In this document: piece by piece, positions 36,604 to 46,382 of the stretch
Layout of the letters: each line of letters begins with the position of its first letter
How positions within the stretch are numbered: position 1 is the stretch's first letter
Assembly: GCF_900128995.1 (NCBI RefSeq)
Contig: NZ_FQUE01000002.1
Location: 434,001 to 498,000, forward strand
Length of the DNA stretch: 64,000 nt
Source of the DNA: Loktanella atrilutea
Lineage (GTDB): Bacteria > Pseudomonadota > Alphaproteobacteria > Rhodobacterales > Rhodobacteraceae
Direction: 5' to 3'
Program-made: the position numbers and the translations under genes
The notes under the pieces: model-generated
Database searches by the model: none
The model's input: only the letters and a program-made list of their open reading frames with translations
What the model was told of the DNA's origin: nothing

Positions 36604-37141
36604 TCCTGCATTCTTCGGCTACGGCAGCCTCGTGAACCTTGCGACGCACGCCTACGCCGATCCGCGCCCGACCCGACTGGCCGGCTGGCGACGTGTCTGG
36701 CGCAGCACGACCCTGCGCGACGCTGCGTTTCTGTCAGTCGATCCCGCGCCGGGGGTCACTCTCGAGGGCATCGCGGCCCGCGTGCCGGGGGGCGACTGGC
36801 TCGCGCTTGACGAAAGAGAGGCCGCCTATACACGGATCGACATCTCTGAAACGCTTGGCCTTGATTGTTCCGCTGCCGTCTACCGGGTCAGCGACCGCTT
36901 CACACTGTCCGATCCCAACGGCCACATGATCTTGCGCAGCTACCTCGACGTTGTCGTTCAGGGGTATTTTCGGGTCTTCGGCCCCACCGGCGTGACCGCG
37001 TTTTTTGACACCACGGAAGGGTGGCAGGTCGGGGTCCTCGATGATCGCGCGGCCCCGCTCTATCCCCGCGCGCAGATCTTGTCGGACATGGAAACGGCGC
37101 AGGTGGATCACCACCTGCGCCGCCTGTCCGTCCCGCACTGA
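36590..37141 (+). CDS. Gamma-glutamylcyclotransferase-fold protein
   Basis: A 183-residue protein starting near NDPAFFGYGSLVN, the GYGSL motif of the GGCT fold. WLALDEREAAYTRIDI carries the Glu expected as the catalytic acid. The start is GTG, either at 36590 or 36596, inside the end of the permease gene (8-14 base overlap), so it is translated from the ybbA-ybbP-like transcript. Possible roles are cleavage of gamma-glutamyl amides such as glutathione degradation products; the exact substrate is not evident. It ends 4 bases from the convergent gltX. Confidence 0.78.
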   Translation: MPVNDPAFFGYGSLVNLATHAYADPRPTRLAGWRRVWRSTTLRDAAFLSVDPAPGVTLEGIAARVPGGDWLALDEREAAYTRIDISETLGLDCSAAVYRVSDRFTLSDPNGHMILRSYLDVVVQGYFRVFGPTGVTAFFDTTEGWQVGVLDDRAAPLYPRAQILSDMETAQVDHHLRRLSVPH

Positions 37142-37145
37142 TCGC

Positions 37146-38471
37146 TTAAAGCGTCGGCTTCTTCTGCAGCAGCGGCATGACCTGCGCCATCTCTGGCCCG
37201 CGCGCCTGGCCGGTCACCGCCAGCCGCAACGGCATGAAGAGGCCCTTGCCCTTACGCCCCGTCGCATCCTTCACCGCACCGGTCCATTCGCCCCAAGTCG
37301 CATCCGTATAGGGCGGCTCGCCCAGCAAATCGAAGGCCTGCGTGACCATCTCGCGATCCTCGTCCGCCACAACCGCCTGCCCGCCGTCGCGGAACAGCGC
37401 CCACCAGGGGGCCACGTCCTCCAGCTTGGTGATGTTTTCCTTCACCACGTCCCAAAAGGCCGGCTGCAAGTCGTCGGGCACGCCCGCGTCGTCCAGCGTC
37501 GGCTTGACGGCCGCCGCGTCCAGACGCGCAAGGTGGCGGGCGGTCAGGGGCCACAGATCCTCGAAATCGAACTTCGTCGGCGCGGACCCGAAGGTCGACA
37601 CGTCGAAGCCCGCGACCACGTCGTCGATCCCGTCGACCAGCACCACCGGCTGCGACGATCCCAGACGGGCCATCAGGCTCAGCACCGCTTCTGCCGCAAT
37701 CCCCTGTGCGCGCAGATCCCGCAGCGCCAGCGTGCCAAGCCGCTTCGACAGGGCCTCGCCCTGCGGGCCGGTCAGCAGCGAATGATGCGCAAAGCGCGGC
37801 ACGCGCCCGCCCAGCGCCTGCATGATCTGGATCTGCGTCGCCGTGTTGGTCACATGGTCCGACCCGCGCACGATGTCGGTAATCCCCATGTCCACGTCGT
37901 CAACGGGCGAGGCAAATGTATAGAGGATCTGGCCGCTTTCCTTGATCAGCACCGGATCGCTTACGCTTGCGCAGTCTATGCTGATCGGCCCCATGATCCC
38001 GTCGTCCCACTCGACCCGCTCAAGGTCGAGCTTGAACCGCCAGTGCCCCTGCCGCCCCTCATCGCGATAGGCCTGCTTCTGCGCGTCCGTCAGTGACAGC
38101 GCGGCGCGGTCGTAGACCGGCGGCTTGCCCATGTTCAGCTGTTTCTTGCGCTTCAGATCCAGTTCCGTCGGCGTTTCGAAACATTCATAGATGCGCCCCG
38201 CATCCAGCAACTGCTGCCGCGCTTCGTCATAGCGGACCAGTCGGTCGGACTGCTTCTGGATGTCGTCCCATCTTATACCAAGCCAGGTCAGCACATCCTT
38301 GATGCCCTGCTCGTATTCCGGCTTCGAACGCTCCTGATCCGTATCGTCGATCCGCAGGATGAACCGTCCGCCGTTTTGCCGCGCGATCGCATAGTTGAAC
38401 ATCGCGGCACGCAGGTTGCCGATATGCATCCAGCCGGTAGGCGAAGGGGCGAAGCGGGTGATCGTGGTCAT
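37146..38471 (-). CDS. gltX: Glutamyl-tRNA synthetase
   Basis: A 441-residue class I synthetase. The HIGH box is in FAPSPTGWMHIGNLRAAMFN, the KMSKS-type box is ALSKRLGTL, and the ASPVDDVDMGITDIVRGSDH segment is diagnostic. The shorter length and divergent C-terminal anticodon region suggest it is one of the two GltX paralogues common in alphaproteobacteria, in which one copy handles tRNA-Glu and the other may also misacylate tRNA-Gln. Which one this is cannot be told from this window alone. Confidence 0.93.
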   Translation of the reverse strand: MTTITRFAPSPTGWMHIGNLRAAMFNYAIARQNGGRFILRIDDTDQERSKPEYEQGIKDVLTWLGIRWDDIQKQSDRLVRYDEARQQLLDAGRIYECFETPTELDLKRKKQLNMGKPPVYDRAALSLTDAQKQAYRDEGRQGHWRFKLDLERVEWDDGIMGPISIDCASVSDPVLIKESGQILYTFASPVDDVDMGITDIVRGSDHVTNTATQIQIMQALGGRVPRFAHHSLLTGPQGEALSKRLGTLALRDLRAQGIAAEAVLSLMARLGSSQPVVLVDGIDDVVAGFDVSTFGSAPTKFDFEDLWPLTARHLARLDAAAVKPTLDDAGVPDDLQPAFWDVVKENITKLEDVAPWWALFRDGGQAVVADEDREMVTQAFDLLGEPPYTDATWGEWTGAVKDATGRKGKGLFMPLRLAVTGQARGPEMAQVMPLLQKKPTL

Positions 38472-38503
38472 GGGCAGCGTCCTCTATCTTTGCCAGTGCT
38501 GTG

Positions 38504-39964
38504 TCACGCCGCCTGCCGTTTGTCCAGTTTCTGCGCCCCGGGCGCCGGCAGGCGCCAGACCAGCAGCGCCAGCGCGATGAAGGTCGTCGTGGAAAACAGC
38601 AGCGCCATCTGCAGGGCATCGGAATAGACCGGCACCCGGTCCCCGCCACCCTGCATCGCCGCAGCGATATGAGAGAAGAAGAGCTGCCCCATCACCGCCA
38701 GCCCCAACGCGCCGCCCAACTGCTGAAACGACTGCAACGCGCCAGAGGCCGACCCCGTATCGCTGTCGGCGACCTGCGACAATACCGTGTTGAAAAGGGG
38801 AGAGATCGCCGTGCCCAGCCCCAGCCCACCCAGGAACAGCGGAAGGATGAAGGCGGTGCGCGTGATCTCTCCCGTCGCCTGCGGTGTGACGAATGGCAGG
38901 ATGACCATGCAGGTCGCCAAAAGCAGACCGCCCGCGCTGATCCTTTGGCGCAGGAACCGGTTTCCCATCCGTCCCGCGGCGAGCGAGGCACAGAGCACGC
39001 CAACCGGGAACGGAATGGTGGTCAGGCCGGATTCCAGCGGCGTGAACCCGTTGCCGATCTGAAGAAGAATGGCAAGCACCAGAAAGAAACCCGGCACCCC
39101 GGCGAACAGCAGCATGACCAGCCCTGTGCCCAACATGAAATTCCGATTGCGGAACAGAGTGACGGGCAGCAGCTGCGCCCGGCCCGCGGCAGCCCGGTAA
39201 CGCTGCCAACGGATAAAGACATAGAGCATTGGCAGCGCCGCGATCATCATGACGAAGATCCAGACCGGCCAACCGATCTGCCGCCCCTCGATCAGCGGGA
39301 ACATCACCAGCAGGGTCGTCACCGCCGCCAGCGCGATGCCTACGCCGTCGATCTCCAGCCCCTTGTTGCCCGGCAGGGCGGGCACGAACTTCAGCGCGGC
39401 CAGAACGGCAAGGATGCCCACAGGCACGTTCACCAGAAAGATCGGCCGCCAGTCCAAGCCGGAAATGTTGCTTTCGATCAGGAACCCGCCCAGCACCGGA
39501 CCGGTCACGCTCGCCAGTCCCGCCGACAGCCCGAACAGTGCAAAGGCAAGCCCGCGTTCCTTGGGCGCAAACAGCGCCGGCACGATGGCCAGCGTCTGCG
39601 GCGTCATCATAGCGCCGCCGATCCCCTGCACCACGCGGGCCGCGACGAGGCCGTAGACGGTGGGGGCCAGACCGCAAAGTGCCGATCCGAATGTGAAGAC
39701 ACAGACGCCCGCGATGAACATGCGGCGCCGTCCGATGACGTCGCCCAGACGCCCCATCGGCAACAGCAGCAGCGCAAAGGTCAGGATGTAGATCGCCACG
39801 ACCCATTCGATCTGGCTGTCCGTGGCGTCGAAGGCGCGCTGCAGCGAGGGGATCGCAACGTTCACGATGGTCACGTCGATCAGGTTCATGAAACCCGCCA
39901 CAAGCAATGTCGCCATGGCGATCCATCGCCCGGCCAAAGGTTCGTCGGCGTTCGTACGGTGCAT
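38504..39964 (-). CDS. DHA2-family (14-TMS) drug:H+ antiporter
   Basis: A 486-residue major-facilitator protein with about 14 hydrophobic helices. Motif D1-like IDVTIVNVAIPSLQRAF in TM1, the loop 2-3 motif GRLGDVIGRRRMFIAG (motif A), RVVQGIGGAMMTP (motif B region) and GPVLGGFLI (motif C, antiporter) define the EmrB/QacA group. No EmrA-type partner is adjacent, so it probably exports directly across the inner membrane. The substrate cannot be inferred. It lies upstream of gltX on the same strand with a 32-base gap. Confidence 0.9.
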   Translation of the reverse strand: MHRTNADEPLAGRWIAMATLLVAGFMNLIDVTIVNVAIPSLQRAFDATDSQIEWVVAIYILTFALLLLPMGRLGDVIGRRRMFIAGVCVFTFGSALCGLAPTVYGLVAARVVQGIGGAMMTPQTLAIVPALFAPKERGLAFALFGLSAGLASVTGPVLGGFLIESNISGLDWRPIFLVNVPVGILAVLAALKFVPALPGNKGLEIDGVGIALAAVTTLLVMFPLIEGRQIGWPVWIFVMMIAALPMLYVFIRWQRYRAAAGRAQLLPVTLFRNRNFMLGTGLVMLLFAGVPGFFLVLAILLQIGNGFTPLESGLTTIPFPVGVLCASLAAGRMGNRFLRQRISAGGLLLATCMVILPFVTPQATGEITRTAFILPLFLGGLGLGTAISPLFNTVLSQVADSDTGSASGALQSFQQLGGALGLAVMGQLFFSHIAAAMQGGGDRVPVYSDALQMALLFSTTTFIALALLVWRLPAPGAQKLDKRQAA

Positions 39965-40078
39965 CCGGGGGGCTTTCTGATCTGAGACAGCGTCTAGGTA
40001 GCTGACCCGCCTGTAATGTCACGGGCGCGCGGCCAGCTTTCGCAACCTTCAACCTGACGCCGCGGCAACACGCAATGC

Positions 40079-40106
40079 AAAAGGCCCTGCGCGGATGCAC
40101 AGGGCC
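40079..40106 (-). terminator. Rho-independent terminator of the SH3/DUF1236 gene
   Basis: On the minus strand GGCCCTG, a 10-base loop, CAGGGCC and then TTTT, 27 bases after the stop codon. The stem could extend by one A-T pair. Confidence 0.8.
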
Positions 40107-40133
40107 CTCTGCCGGTCATCGATCAAACGATGA

Positions 40134-40817
40134 TTAACGGACGATGCGGACGATCGTGCCCGACTCGGCATCGACCAGCACGGGCAGGCCGTTGATGTTC
40201 AGGTAACGCAGTTCGGGCTGCGGCACCTCATAGGTCGTGACCTCGGACGGCACCACGGCACCGACCACGACTTCACCGTCAAGGTAGACCGTCTCGACCG
40301 GGTTGGCCGTGACATAGGTGATGGTGTCTTCCGTCGGCTCGACCGCCGCGGCACCCACCGCCGTCCCGGCGATCGCACCGGCAACGATCGCACCGGCCGG
40401 TCCGCCCAGAGCAAAGGCCGTCAGCGCACCGACGGTGCCCGTCGCGGTCGCCGCGACGTTCTGATCGGTCTTGGACGTGCCTTCCTCGGTCTGCTGGATC
40501 ACGGTCACGGTCTCGGCCGCGCCGGACATGTCGACCAGCGGCACCGCGTTGGCGTTTTCTTCAACGTAAAGGTACTGGCCCGAAGCCCAGCCGTTCATCG
40601 AACCGGAGGAGATCTTGCACCAGCTGATGTCCTGCAGGCAGCCGTCGATCGTCACTTCCTGATCCTTCTCGAGCGCGCCGAGGACGGCACCGAAGGGCGA
40701 CGGCTGATCGCGGACGTTCAGTTCCGTCCCGGCTTTGGCGGTGGTGGTCTGCGCCACGGCGGGCAAAGCGGCGCCCAGCGCCATCACGGATGCGATTGTC
40801 AGTGTTGTCAGTTTCAT
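40134..40817 (-). CDS. Exported SH3-domain / DUF1236 protein
   Basis: A 227-residue protein. A signal peptide (about residues 1-23, ending PAVAQ) is followed by a bacterial SH3 domain (GTELNVRDQPSPFGAVLGAL ... WASGQYLYVEE, about 29-90). A Gly/Ala-rich hydrophobic segment comes next (GALTAFALGGPAGAIVAGAI, about 130-160), and a C-terminal DUF1236 module (about 170-227) ends VLVDAESGTIVRIVR. The SH3 part may bind peptidoglycan, and the glycine-zipper-like stretch may insert in a membrane. The ATG at 40817 is chosen for its AAGGA at 7 bases. It is monocistronic with a strong terminator. Confidence 0.82.
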   Translation of the reverse strand: MKLTTLTIASVMALGAALPAVAQTTTAKAGTELNVRDQPSPFGAVLGALEKDQEVTIDGCLQDISWCKISSGSMNGWASGQYLYVEENANAVPLVDMSGAAETVTVIQQTEEGTSKTDQNVAATATGTVGALTAFALGGPAGAIVAGAIAGTAVGAAAVEPTEDTITYVTANPVETVYLDGEVVVGAVVPSEVTTYEVPQPELRYLNINGLPVLVDAESGTIVRIVR

Positions 40818-41041
40818 CGTCATGTCCTTCGCCAACCCGCAGCGCCGATCATCGGCACCGCCCTCAAGGTCGGCTATCTGGGTGACAAATGCCTAGCAGA
40901 CGGGCTGCGTTCCTCTGCCGCAAATGGCACAGGCAGAAAATTGCCACCCCAAAGGCTGGAACAGGCCGATTTCACCGACCCGATCGAAAATGCCTTGACT
41001 ATGCCGGCAAATCAAAGTTGCCAGCACCGCCCAGCTGACCT

Positions 41042-42703
41042 TTACACGGAATCATCTCGCCAGCGGTTCACGATTGGATAGCGGCGATCCAGCCAGAAGG
41101 CGCGGTTCGACAGCCGCGTGCCGGGCGCCGACTGGAACCGCTTGTACTCGCTGACGTAGATCAGGTGCTCTACCTTCTTCACCGTCTCGCGCGCATAGCC
41201 GGCCGCGACGCAGTCGGCGACGCTCGACTCGTCGTCCACCAGCATCTTCAGGATGCCGTCCAGAATGTCGTAGGGCGGCAGGCTGTCATCATCGCGCTGG
41301 TCAGGCCGCAACTCGGCCGAAGGCGGCTTGTCGATGATGCTGACCGGGATCATCTCGCCCGCCGGCGCCTTCATCCAGGGGCGATGGTTGGCGTTGCGCC
41401 AGCGGCAGATGTCGAAGACGCGCGTCTTGTACAGATCCTTGATCGGGTTGTAGCCGCCCGCCATGTCACCATAGATCGTAGCGTAGCCCACCGCGACCTC
41501 GGACTTGTTGCCGGTGGTCAGCAGCATCTCACCGAACTTGTTGGACTGCGCCATCAGCAGCAGACCACGCATCCGGCTCTGGATGTTCTCCTCGGTCAAA
41601 TCAGGCGCGCGACCCTCGAACAGCGGCGCCAGCGCCTCGCCCACCGCATCCACCGGCCCCGCGATCGGCACGGTGTCGTAGTGGCAGCCCAGCCCGTCCA
41701 CCACGCGCTGCGCATCATCCAGCGAAGCCTGAGAGGTATACTTGCTCGGCAGCATGACGCCCCGCACTTTCTCCGGTCCCAGCGCGTCTGCCGCGATCAC
41801 GGCGACGATGGCACTATCGATCCCGCCAGACAGGCCCAGCAGCACTTTCCCGAACCCCGCCTTGCGGCAGTAGTCACCCAGTGTCTCGACCATCGCGCGA
41901 TAGTCCTGTTCCAGACTGTCCGGGTGCCGGGCAAAATCGCCTTCTTCCGCGACCCAGCCCCCGGCCCCGTGCGTCAGGTCGACATGCGCTACAGCTTCCT
42001 CGCCGAAGGGCATCTGCAGTGCCATCTTGCCATGCCGGTTCAGAACGAAGGACCCGCCGTCAAAGAACTGGTCGTCCTGGCCGCCCACCATGTTGACATA
42101 GATCAGCGGCACGTCGTTCTCGACCACGCGGGCCACCATGTTGTTCAGCCGCACGGCGAACTTGTCGCGAAAATAGGGGCTGCCGTTCGGCACGAGCAGC
42201 ACCTCCGCCCCACTCTCGACCTGCGCCTCGGCCACGTCCGGATACCAGGCATCCTCGCAGATCGGCGTGCCGATGCGCGGGCCGGTCGTGGCGAAGGGAC
42301 CTTGAATCTGCCCCCGCGAAAACAGCCGCACCTCGTCGAAGACGTTGAAGTTCGGCAGGAAATACTTGTCCGCGCGCCCCGCGATCGCGCCATCCTTCAG
42401 CATGTAATAGCTGTTGTGCAGCTTCACCCCCTCCAGCGCCGGCCCGCCGATCATCAGGACCGGCCCGTCGGCGCAAGCCTCGGCCAGCGCCGCAATCTCG
42501 GCCACGGCGGCCAGGATGAACCCCTTCCGGCGGATCAGGTCCTGCGTCTGGTAGCCGGTGATGAACATCTCGGGCAGCGCCACCATCTGCGCGCCCGCAT
42601 CGCGCCCCTGCCGCCAGGCCTCCCGCGCCTTGGCGGCATTGCCCTTCAGGTCGCCGACCGTCGGGTTCAACTGCGCCAGCGTGATGCGGTAATGGTCGGT
42701 CAT
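41042..42703 (-). CDS. nadE: Glutamine-dependent NAD+ synthetase
   Basis: A 553-residue two-domain enzyme. The N-terminal nitrilase-type glutaminase (about residues 1-270) includes LPEMFITGYQTQDL (catalytic Glu) and GTPICEDAWYPD (catalytic Cys). The C-terminal NAD synthase domain has the ATP pyrophosphatase loop LGLSGGIDSAIVAVIA and TGNKSEVAVGYATIYGDMAGGYNPIKDLYKT. It amidates NaAD to NAD+, using ammonia channelled from glutamine, and completes the pathway that NadD (29 kb) feeds. It diverges from the MORN gene. Confidence 0.96.
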   Translation of the reverse strand: MTDHYRITLAQLNPTVGDLKGNAAKAREAWRQGRDAGAQMVALPEMFITGYQTQDLIRRKGFILAAVAEIAALAEACADGPVLMIGGPALEGVKLHNSYYMLKDGAIAGRADKYFLPNFNVFDEVRLFSRGQIQGPFATTGPRIGTPICEDAWYPDVAEAQVESGAEVLLVPNGSPYFRDKFAVRLNNMVARVVENDVPLIYVNMVGGQDDQFFDGGSFVLNRHGKMALQMPFGEEAVAHVDLTHGAGGWVAEEGDFARHPDSLEQDYRAMVETLGDYCRKAGFGKVLLGLSGGIDSAIVAVIAADALGPEKVRGVMLPSKYTSQASLDDAQRVVDGLGCHYDTVPIAGPVDAVGEALAPLFEGRAPDLTEENIQSRMRGLLLMAQSNKFGEMLLTTGNKSEVAVGYATIYGDMAGGYNPIKDLYKTRVFDICRWRNANHRPWMKAPAGEMIPVSIIDKPPSAELRPDQRDDDSLPPYDILDGILKMLVDDESSVADCVAAGYARETVKKVEHLIYVSEYKRFQSAPGTRLSNRAFWLDRRYPIVNRWRDDSV

Positions 42704-42838
42704 GGGCCACCCTCTCCGGTTTGTGACGCAGATAGCAGATATCCCGCCAAGGGAAACCCGCCGGCGGCAGCCCTTGCCCGTTGTCAGCGCGCGGCGGAGT
42801 CTTTACCACTTTGGCCTGAGGCAAAGGTAGGACTATCC

Positions 42839-44356
42839 ATGACGCGTTTTGCAACGGCGGCACTGCTGTCACTGACCCTTGCGGGCACCCTGTCGATCGC
42901 TCCGGCACTGGCCCAGACCACGGAAACCAAGCAATACGACGACGGCGGCGTCTATACCGGTGCGTTCCTGAACGGCAAGCAGCACGGTCAGGGCACCTAC
43001 ACCCTGCCCAATGGTTACGAGTATTCCGGCAACTGGGATCAGGGGGAAATCACCGGTCAGGGCCGCGCCGTGTTTCCGAACGGCTCCGTCTACGAAGGCA
43101 CCTTCGCCGCGGGCAAGCCCGACGGCACCGGCAAGATCACCTTTTCCGACGGCGGCACCTACGAAGGCGACTGGGCGGCAGGGGAAATCACCGGCCGCGG
43201 CATCGCCCGCTACGCGAACGGCGTCGTCTACGAAGGTGAGTTCCGCAACGCCATGCACCACGGCACCGGCACAATGCGCAGCCCCGATGGCTACGAATAC
43301 ACCGGCCCCTGGATCAACGGCGTGAAGGAAGGCACCGGCAAGGTCGTCTATCCCGACGGCGCCGTCTACGAAGGCGAGCTGAAGGCCGGCGAACGTGACG
43401 GCACAGGCATCCTTACCATGAAGGACGGGCTGGTCTACGACGGCACATGGGTCGACGGCCAGATCCAGGGTCAGGGCAAGCTGACCCAGCCCAACGGTGA
43501 TGTCTACGAAGGCGATCTCGTCGCCGGCAAGCGCGACGGCCAGGGCCGCGTGACCTACGCCAACGGCGACGTCTACGAAGGCGGCTTCGCCGACGACGTC
43601 CGCAGCGGCACCGGCACCTTCACCGGGACCGACGGCTATCGCTATACCGGCGACTGGGTCGACGGCCAGATCGACGGCAAGGGCGAGGTCACCTATCCTG
43701 ATGGCGCCGTCTACACCGGCGACTTCACCGCCGACCTCGCGAACGGCACGGGCCGCATCGTCTATCCCGACGGATCGTCCTACGACGGCAACTGGGTCAA
43801 CGGCGTGATCAACGGCACCGGCATCGCCACCTATGCGAACGGGCTCGTCTACGAAGGCGACTTCGTCGATGCCAAGAACGACGGGCAGGGCAAGATGACC
43901 TATCCCGATGGCTATACCTACACCGGCGGCTGGTCCGACGGTCAGCGCAACGGCACCGGCACCGCGACCTATGCGGACGGCACCGTCTACACCGGCGAAT
44001 TCAAGGACGGCCAGCGCCACGGCTCCGGCAAGATCACCCTGCCCGACGGCTTCACATACGAAGGTGAATGGCAGGGTGGAGAGATTTCCGGCACCGGAAT
44101 CGCGACCTACGCCAACGGCGACATCTACGAAGGATCCTTCGTCCATGGCCGGCGCGAGGGGCCCGGCACGATGCGTTACGCCAGCGGCACCGAAACCTCC
44201 GGCGATTGGGCCGACGGGGCGCTGCTGACGCCAGCCACACCGGACACGGGCGATCCGGCAACCGCGGACGCGACCACGCCGCCGCCGGAGGAAGCGAGCG
44301 ATCCCGCGGCTGACGACGGTGCACCACCTGCGGCCGACGCGCCCGCGGGGAACTGA
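42839..44356 (+). CDS. Exported MORN-repeat protein (19 repeats)
   Basis: A 505-residue protein. A signal peptide (about residues 1-26, ending ALAQ) is followed, from about residue 38 to 455, by nineteen consecutive 23-residue MORN units of the type YEG-x-(F/W)-x(4)-G-x-GT-x-x(4)-G. The last 48 residues are a disordered Pro/Ala/Asp/Glu-rich tail. The position after YxG-x alternates F or L with W almost strictly, indicating a 46-residue double unit. MORN arrays form long curved beta-sheets; binding of lipid or protein is inferred. Signal-peptide export is unusual for the eukaryote-like cytosolic MORN proteins. It diverges from nadE and appears monocistronic. Confidence 0.88.
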   Translation: MTRFATAALLSLTLAGTLSIAPALAQTTETKQYDDGGVYTGAFLNGKQHGQGTYTLPNGYEYSGNWDQGEITGQGRAVFPNGSVYEGTFAAGKPDGTGKITFSDGGTYEGDWAAGEITGRGIARYANGVVYEGEFRNAMHHGTGTMRSPDGYEYTGPWINGVKEGTGKVVYPDGAVYEGELKAGERDGTGILTMKDGLVYDGTWVDGQIQGQGKLTQPNGDVYEGDLVAGKRDGQGRVTYANGDVYEGGFADDVRSGTGTFTGTDGYRYTGDWVDGQIDGKGEVTYPDGAVYTGDFTADLANGTGRIVYPDGSSYDGNWVNGVINGTGIATYANGLVYEGDFVDAKNDGQGKMTYPDGYTYTGGWSDGQRNGTGTATYADGTVYTGEFKDGQRHGSGKITLPDGFTYEGEWQGGEISGTGIATYANGDIYEGSFVHGRREGPGTMRYASGTETSGDWADGALLTPATPDTGDPATADATTPPPEEASDPAADDGAPPAADAPAGN

Positions 44357-44387
44357 CGTCAGCTCGGCCGTCGGGGCCGGCGCGGCG

Positions 44388-45185
44388 CTAGCCGCCGGCC
44401 CGCAACCGCGCCTTCACGGCCAGCAGGTCGGCCCAGGCCTCGCGCTTGGCTTCGGGCTGTGCCAGAAGATATTCCGGCGCGAATATCGGCAGCGCCGGGC
44501 GGCCCAGCACCTCGGCCCACCGCCCCCGCATCCGCGTGATCCCGGCACGCCCCAGCAACGCCTGACAGGGCGCATTGCCCATGCAGACCACGATGTCGGG
44601 CTGCACCAGCGCGATATGCCGCTCCAAGAACGGCAGCATCATCGCCAGATCCTCGGGCTGCGGCATCCCCGCCCCCGCCGTCCGCCACGGCAGCGCGTGC
44701 AGGACATAGGCCGCCCGCGCGGGGTCGGCGGCCGTCCGGTCCAGACCGATCGCCCCCAGCATCCGGTCCAGCAAAGCCCCGCCCGGCCCGACGAAGGGGC
44801 GTCCCGCCTGATCTTCCGCCCGGCCGGGCGCCTCGCCGATCCACATGACGCGGGCAGCGGGATCGCCCTCTGCCCAGACGAAATGCCGCGCGCCGCGCTG
44901 CAAGGTGCACAGGGTGAACCCCTCCTGCGCAGCGCGCAGCGCTTCAAGATCGGCCGCCCCCTCCGCCGCCTCGCGCGCCAACGCCGGCGCATCGAAGCTT
45001 TCGGGCGCCGGGATCGGCGGCGGCGGCGGCCGCCCCCGTTCGACAGCGACCGGCGCGGGCTTCGCCACGACCGCATCCAGCGCATAGCGATCGACCGGCA
45101 CGTCCCCGATCGCCTCGTCCGCCCCCAGCGCCACCTGCCAGTCCAGCAGGGCGACCGCGGCCCAATAATCTTCCTGCGACTCCAT
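44388..45185 (-). CDS. Uracil-DNA glycosylase, family-4-like, lacking usual cluster cysteines
   Basis: A 265-residue protein. The N-terminal 80 residues are variable and Pro-rich, followed by the UDG superfamily core: [20 protein letters not shown] (motif A, GEAPG-x-x-ED), [16 protein letters not shown], and [15 protein letters not shown] at the place of motif B. It should remove uracil from DNA. Two oddities are clear. The CxxC and later Cys pair that hold the 4Fe-4S cluster in classical family 4 enzymes are not seen, and the motif-B His (normally HP-x-YLL) is Ala (APEYLL). It may therefore be a lineage-specific variant. It diverges from pyrB. Confidence 0.78.
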   Translation of the reverse strand: MESQEDYWAAVALLDWQVALGADEAIGDVPVDRYALDAVVAKPAPVAVERGRPPPPPIPAPESFDAPALAREAAEGAADLEALRAAQEGFTLCTLQRGARHFVWAEGDPAARVMWIGEAPGRAEDQAGRPFVGPGGALLDRMLGAIGLDRTAADPARAAYVLHALPWRTAGAGMPQPEDLAMMLPFLERHIALVQPDIVVCMGNAPCQALLGRAGITRMRGRWAEVLGRPALPIFAPEYLLAQPEAKREAWADLLAVKARLRAGG

Positions 45186-45238
45186 GACCGCGACCTTACC
45201 CGCCCCCGCCGGGAAACGCAGTCCCCTTCTTCTCGTCG

Positions 45239-45283
45239 CAAATACCTCGGGGGGACGGCGCAGCCGGGGGGGCTGGCCCCCCT
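45239..45283. repeat. G-rich palindromic intergenic element between udg and pyrB
   Basis: CAAATACCTCGGGGGGACG starts it, followed by a hairpin GGGGGG-CTGG-CCCCCC. It lies between divergent genes, where a terminator is not expected. The leading CAAATACCT word recurs in the inverted repeat upstream of fmt. Confidence 0.45.
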
Positions 45284-45326
45284 GCCACGGCCCGCCTATA
45301 ACCCCGCCACCAGCGAAGGAGCCCTC

Positions 45327-46277
45327 ATGTCATTCCGCGCCCGCCACCTGCTCGGCATCGAACACCTCGCCCCGGACGAGATCGTCACGCTGCTCGACCT
45401 TGCGGACACCTATGCGACGGACACCCGCGCGGGTCGGACCCACCGCGACGTGCTGGCGGACATGACCCAGATCAACATGTTCTTCGAGAATTCGACGCGG
45501 ACACAGGCCAGCTTCGAGCTTGCGGGCAAGAAGCTCGGCGCCGACGTGATGAACATGGGCATGCAGTCCAGCAGCGTGAAGAAGGGCGAGACCCTGATCG
45601 ACACCGCCCTCACCCTCAACGCCATGCACCCTGACCTGCTCGTCGTGCGTCACCCCTCCTCCGGGGCCGTCGACCTTCTGTCGCAAAAGGTGAACTGCGC
45701 CGTGCTCAACGCCGGCGACGGCCGCCACGAACACCCGACACAGGCCCTGCTCGACGCGCTGACGATCCGCCGCGCCAAGGGGCGGCTGCACCGCCTTTCG
45801 GTCGCGATCTGCGGTGATATCGCCCATTCCCGCGTCGCCCGGTCCAACATCATGCTGCTCGGCAAGATGGAAAACCGCATCCGCCTGATCGGCCCGCCGA
45901 CCCTGATGCCCGCCGGCATCTCCGACTTCGGGGTCGAGGTCTTCGACGACATGGAGGAAGGGCTGGCCGACGTCGACGTCGTCATGATGTTGCGCCTGCA
46001 GAAGGAACGGATGGACGGCGGCTTCATCCCCTCGGAACGCGAATATTTCCACCGATACGGCCTCGATGCCACGAAACTCGCCTGCGCCAAGCCCGACGCC
46101 ATCGTCATGCACCCCGGACCGATGAACCGCGGGGTCGAAATCGACGGCACCATCGCCGACGACATCAACCGCAGCGTCATCCAGACCCAGGTCGAGATGG
46201 GCGTCGCCGTCCGCATGGCCGCGATGGATCTGCTGGCGCGCAACCTGCGGGCGGACCGCGCCTCGGCCGTCGCCTGA
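45327..46277 (+). CDS. pyrB: Aspartate carbamoyltransferase catalytic subunit
   Basis: A 316-residue protein of normal length. The carbamoyl-phosphate site [20 protein letters not shown] (STRT motif) and the [12 protein letters not shown] and [12 protein letters not shown] segments are all intact. It catalyses the first committed step of pyrimidine synthesis. A GAAGGAG ribosome site lies before the ATG at 45327. No pyrI regulatory subunit follows; instead, after one small gene, comes a metal-ligand-free dihydroorotase homologue, the partner arrangement of PyrB-PyrX dodecamers known from other bacteria. Confidence 0.96.
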   Translation: MSFRARHLLGIEHLAPDEIVTLLDLADTYATDTRAGRTHRDVLADMTQINMFFENSTRTQASFELAGKKLGADVMNMGMQSSSVKKGETLIDTALTLNAMHPDLLVVRHPSSGAVDLLSQKVNCAVLNAGDGRHEHPTQALLDALTIRRAKGRLHRLSVAICGDIAHSRVARSNIMLLGKMENRIRLIGPPTLMPAGISDFGVEVFDDMEEGLADVDVVMMLRLQKERMDGGFIPSEREYFHRYGLDATKLACAKPDAIVMHPGPMNRGVEIDGTIADDINRSVIQTQVEMGVAVRMAAMDLLARNLRADRASAVA

Positions 46278-46382
46278 CCGGACAATTGGCCAGATCCCTC
46301 GCGGCGGTATGGCCGCAAAAAAGGAACCAGACCGGGGCGGACCGGTTGATAGTTCGAATGATCCTACACTCAGGCCACATCG

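Noticed and set aside
41165-42838. In-frame extension of the MORN protein upstream over nadE
   Set aside because: It would remove the signal peptide from the N-terminus and is antisense to nadE.
42950-44200. Periodic short DNA repeats that might suggest a CRISPR array
   Set aside because: The 69-base period is the coding consequence of 23-residue MORN units, and there are no spacers between identical repeats.
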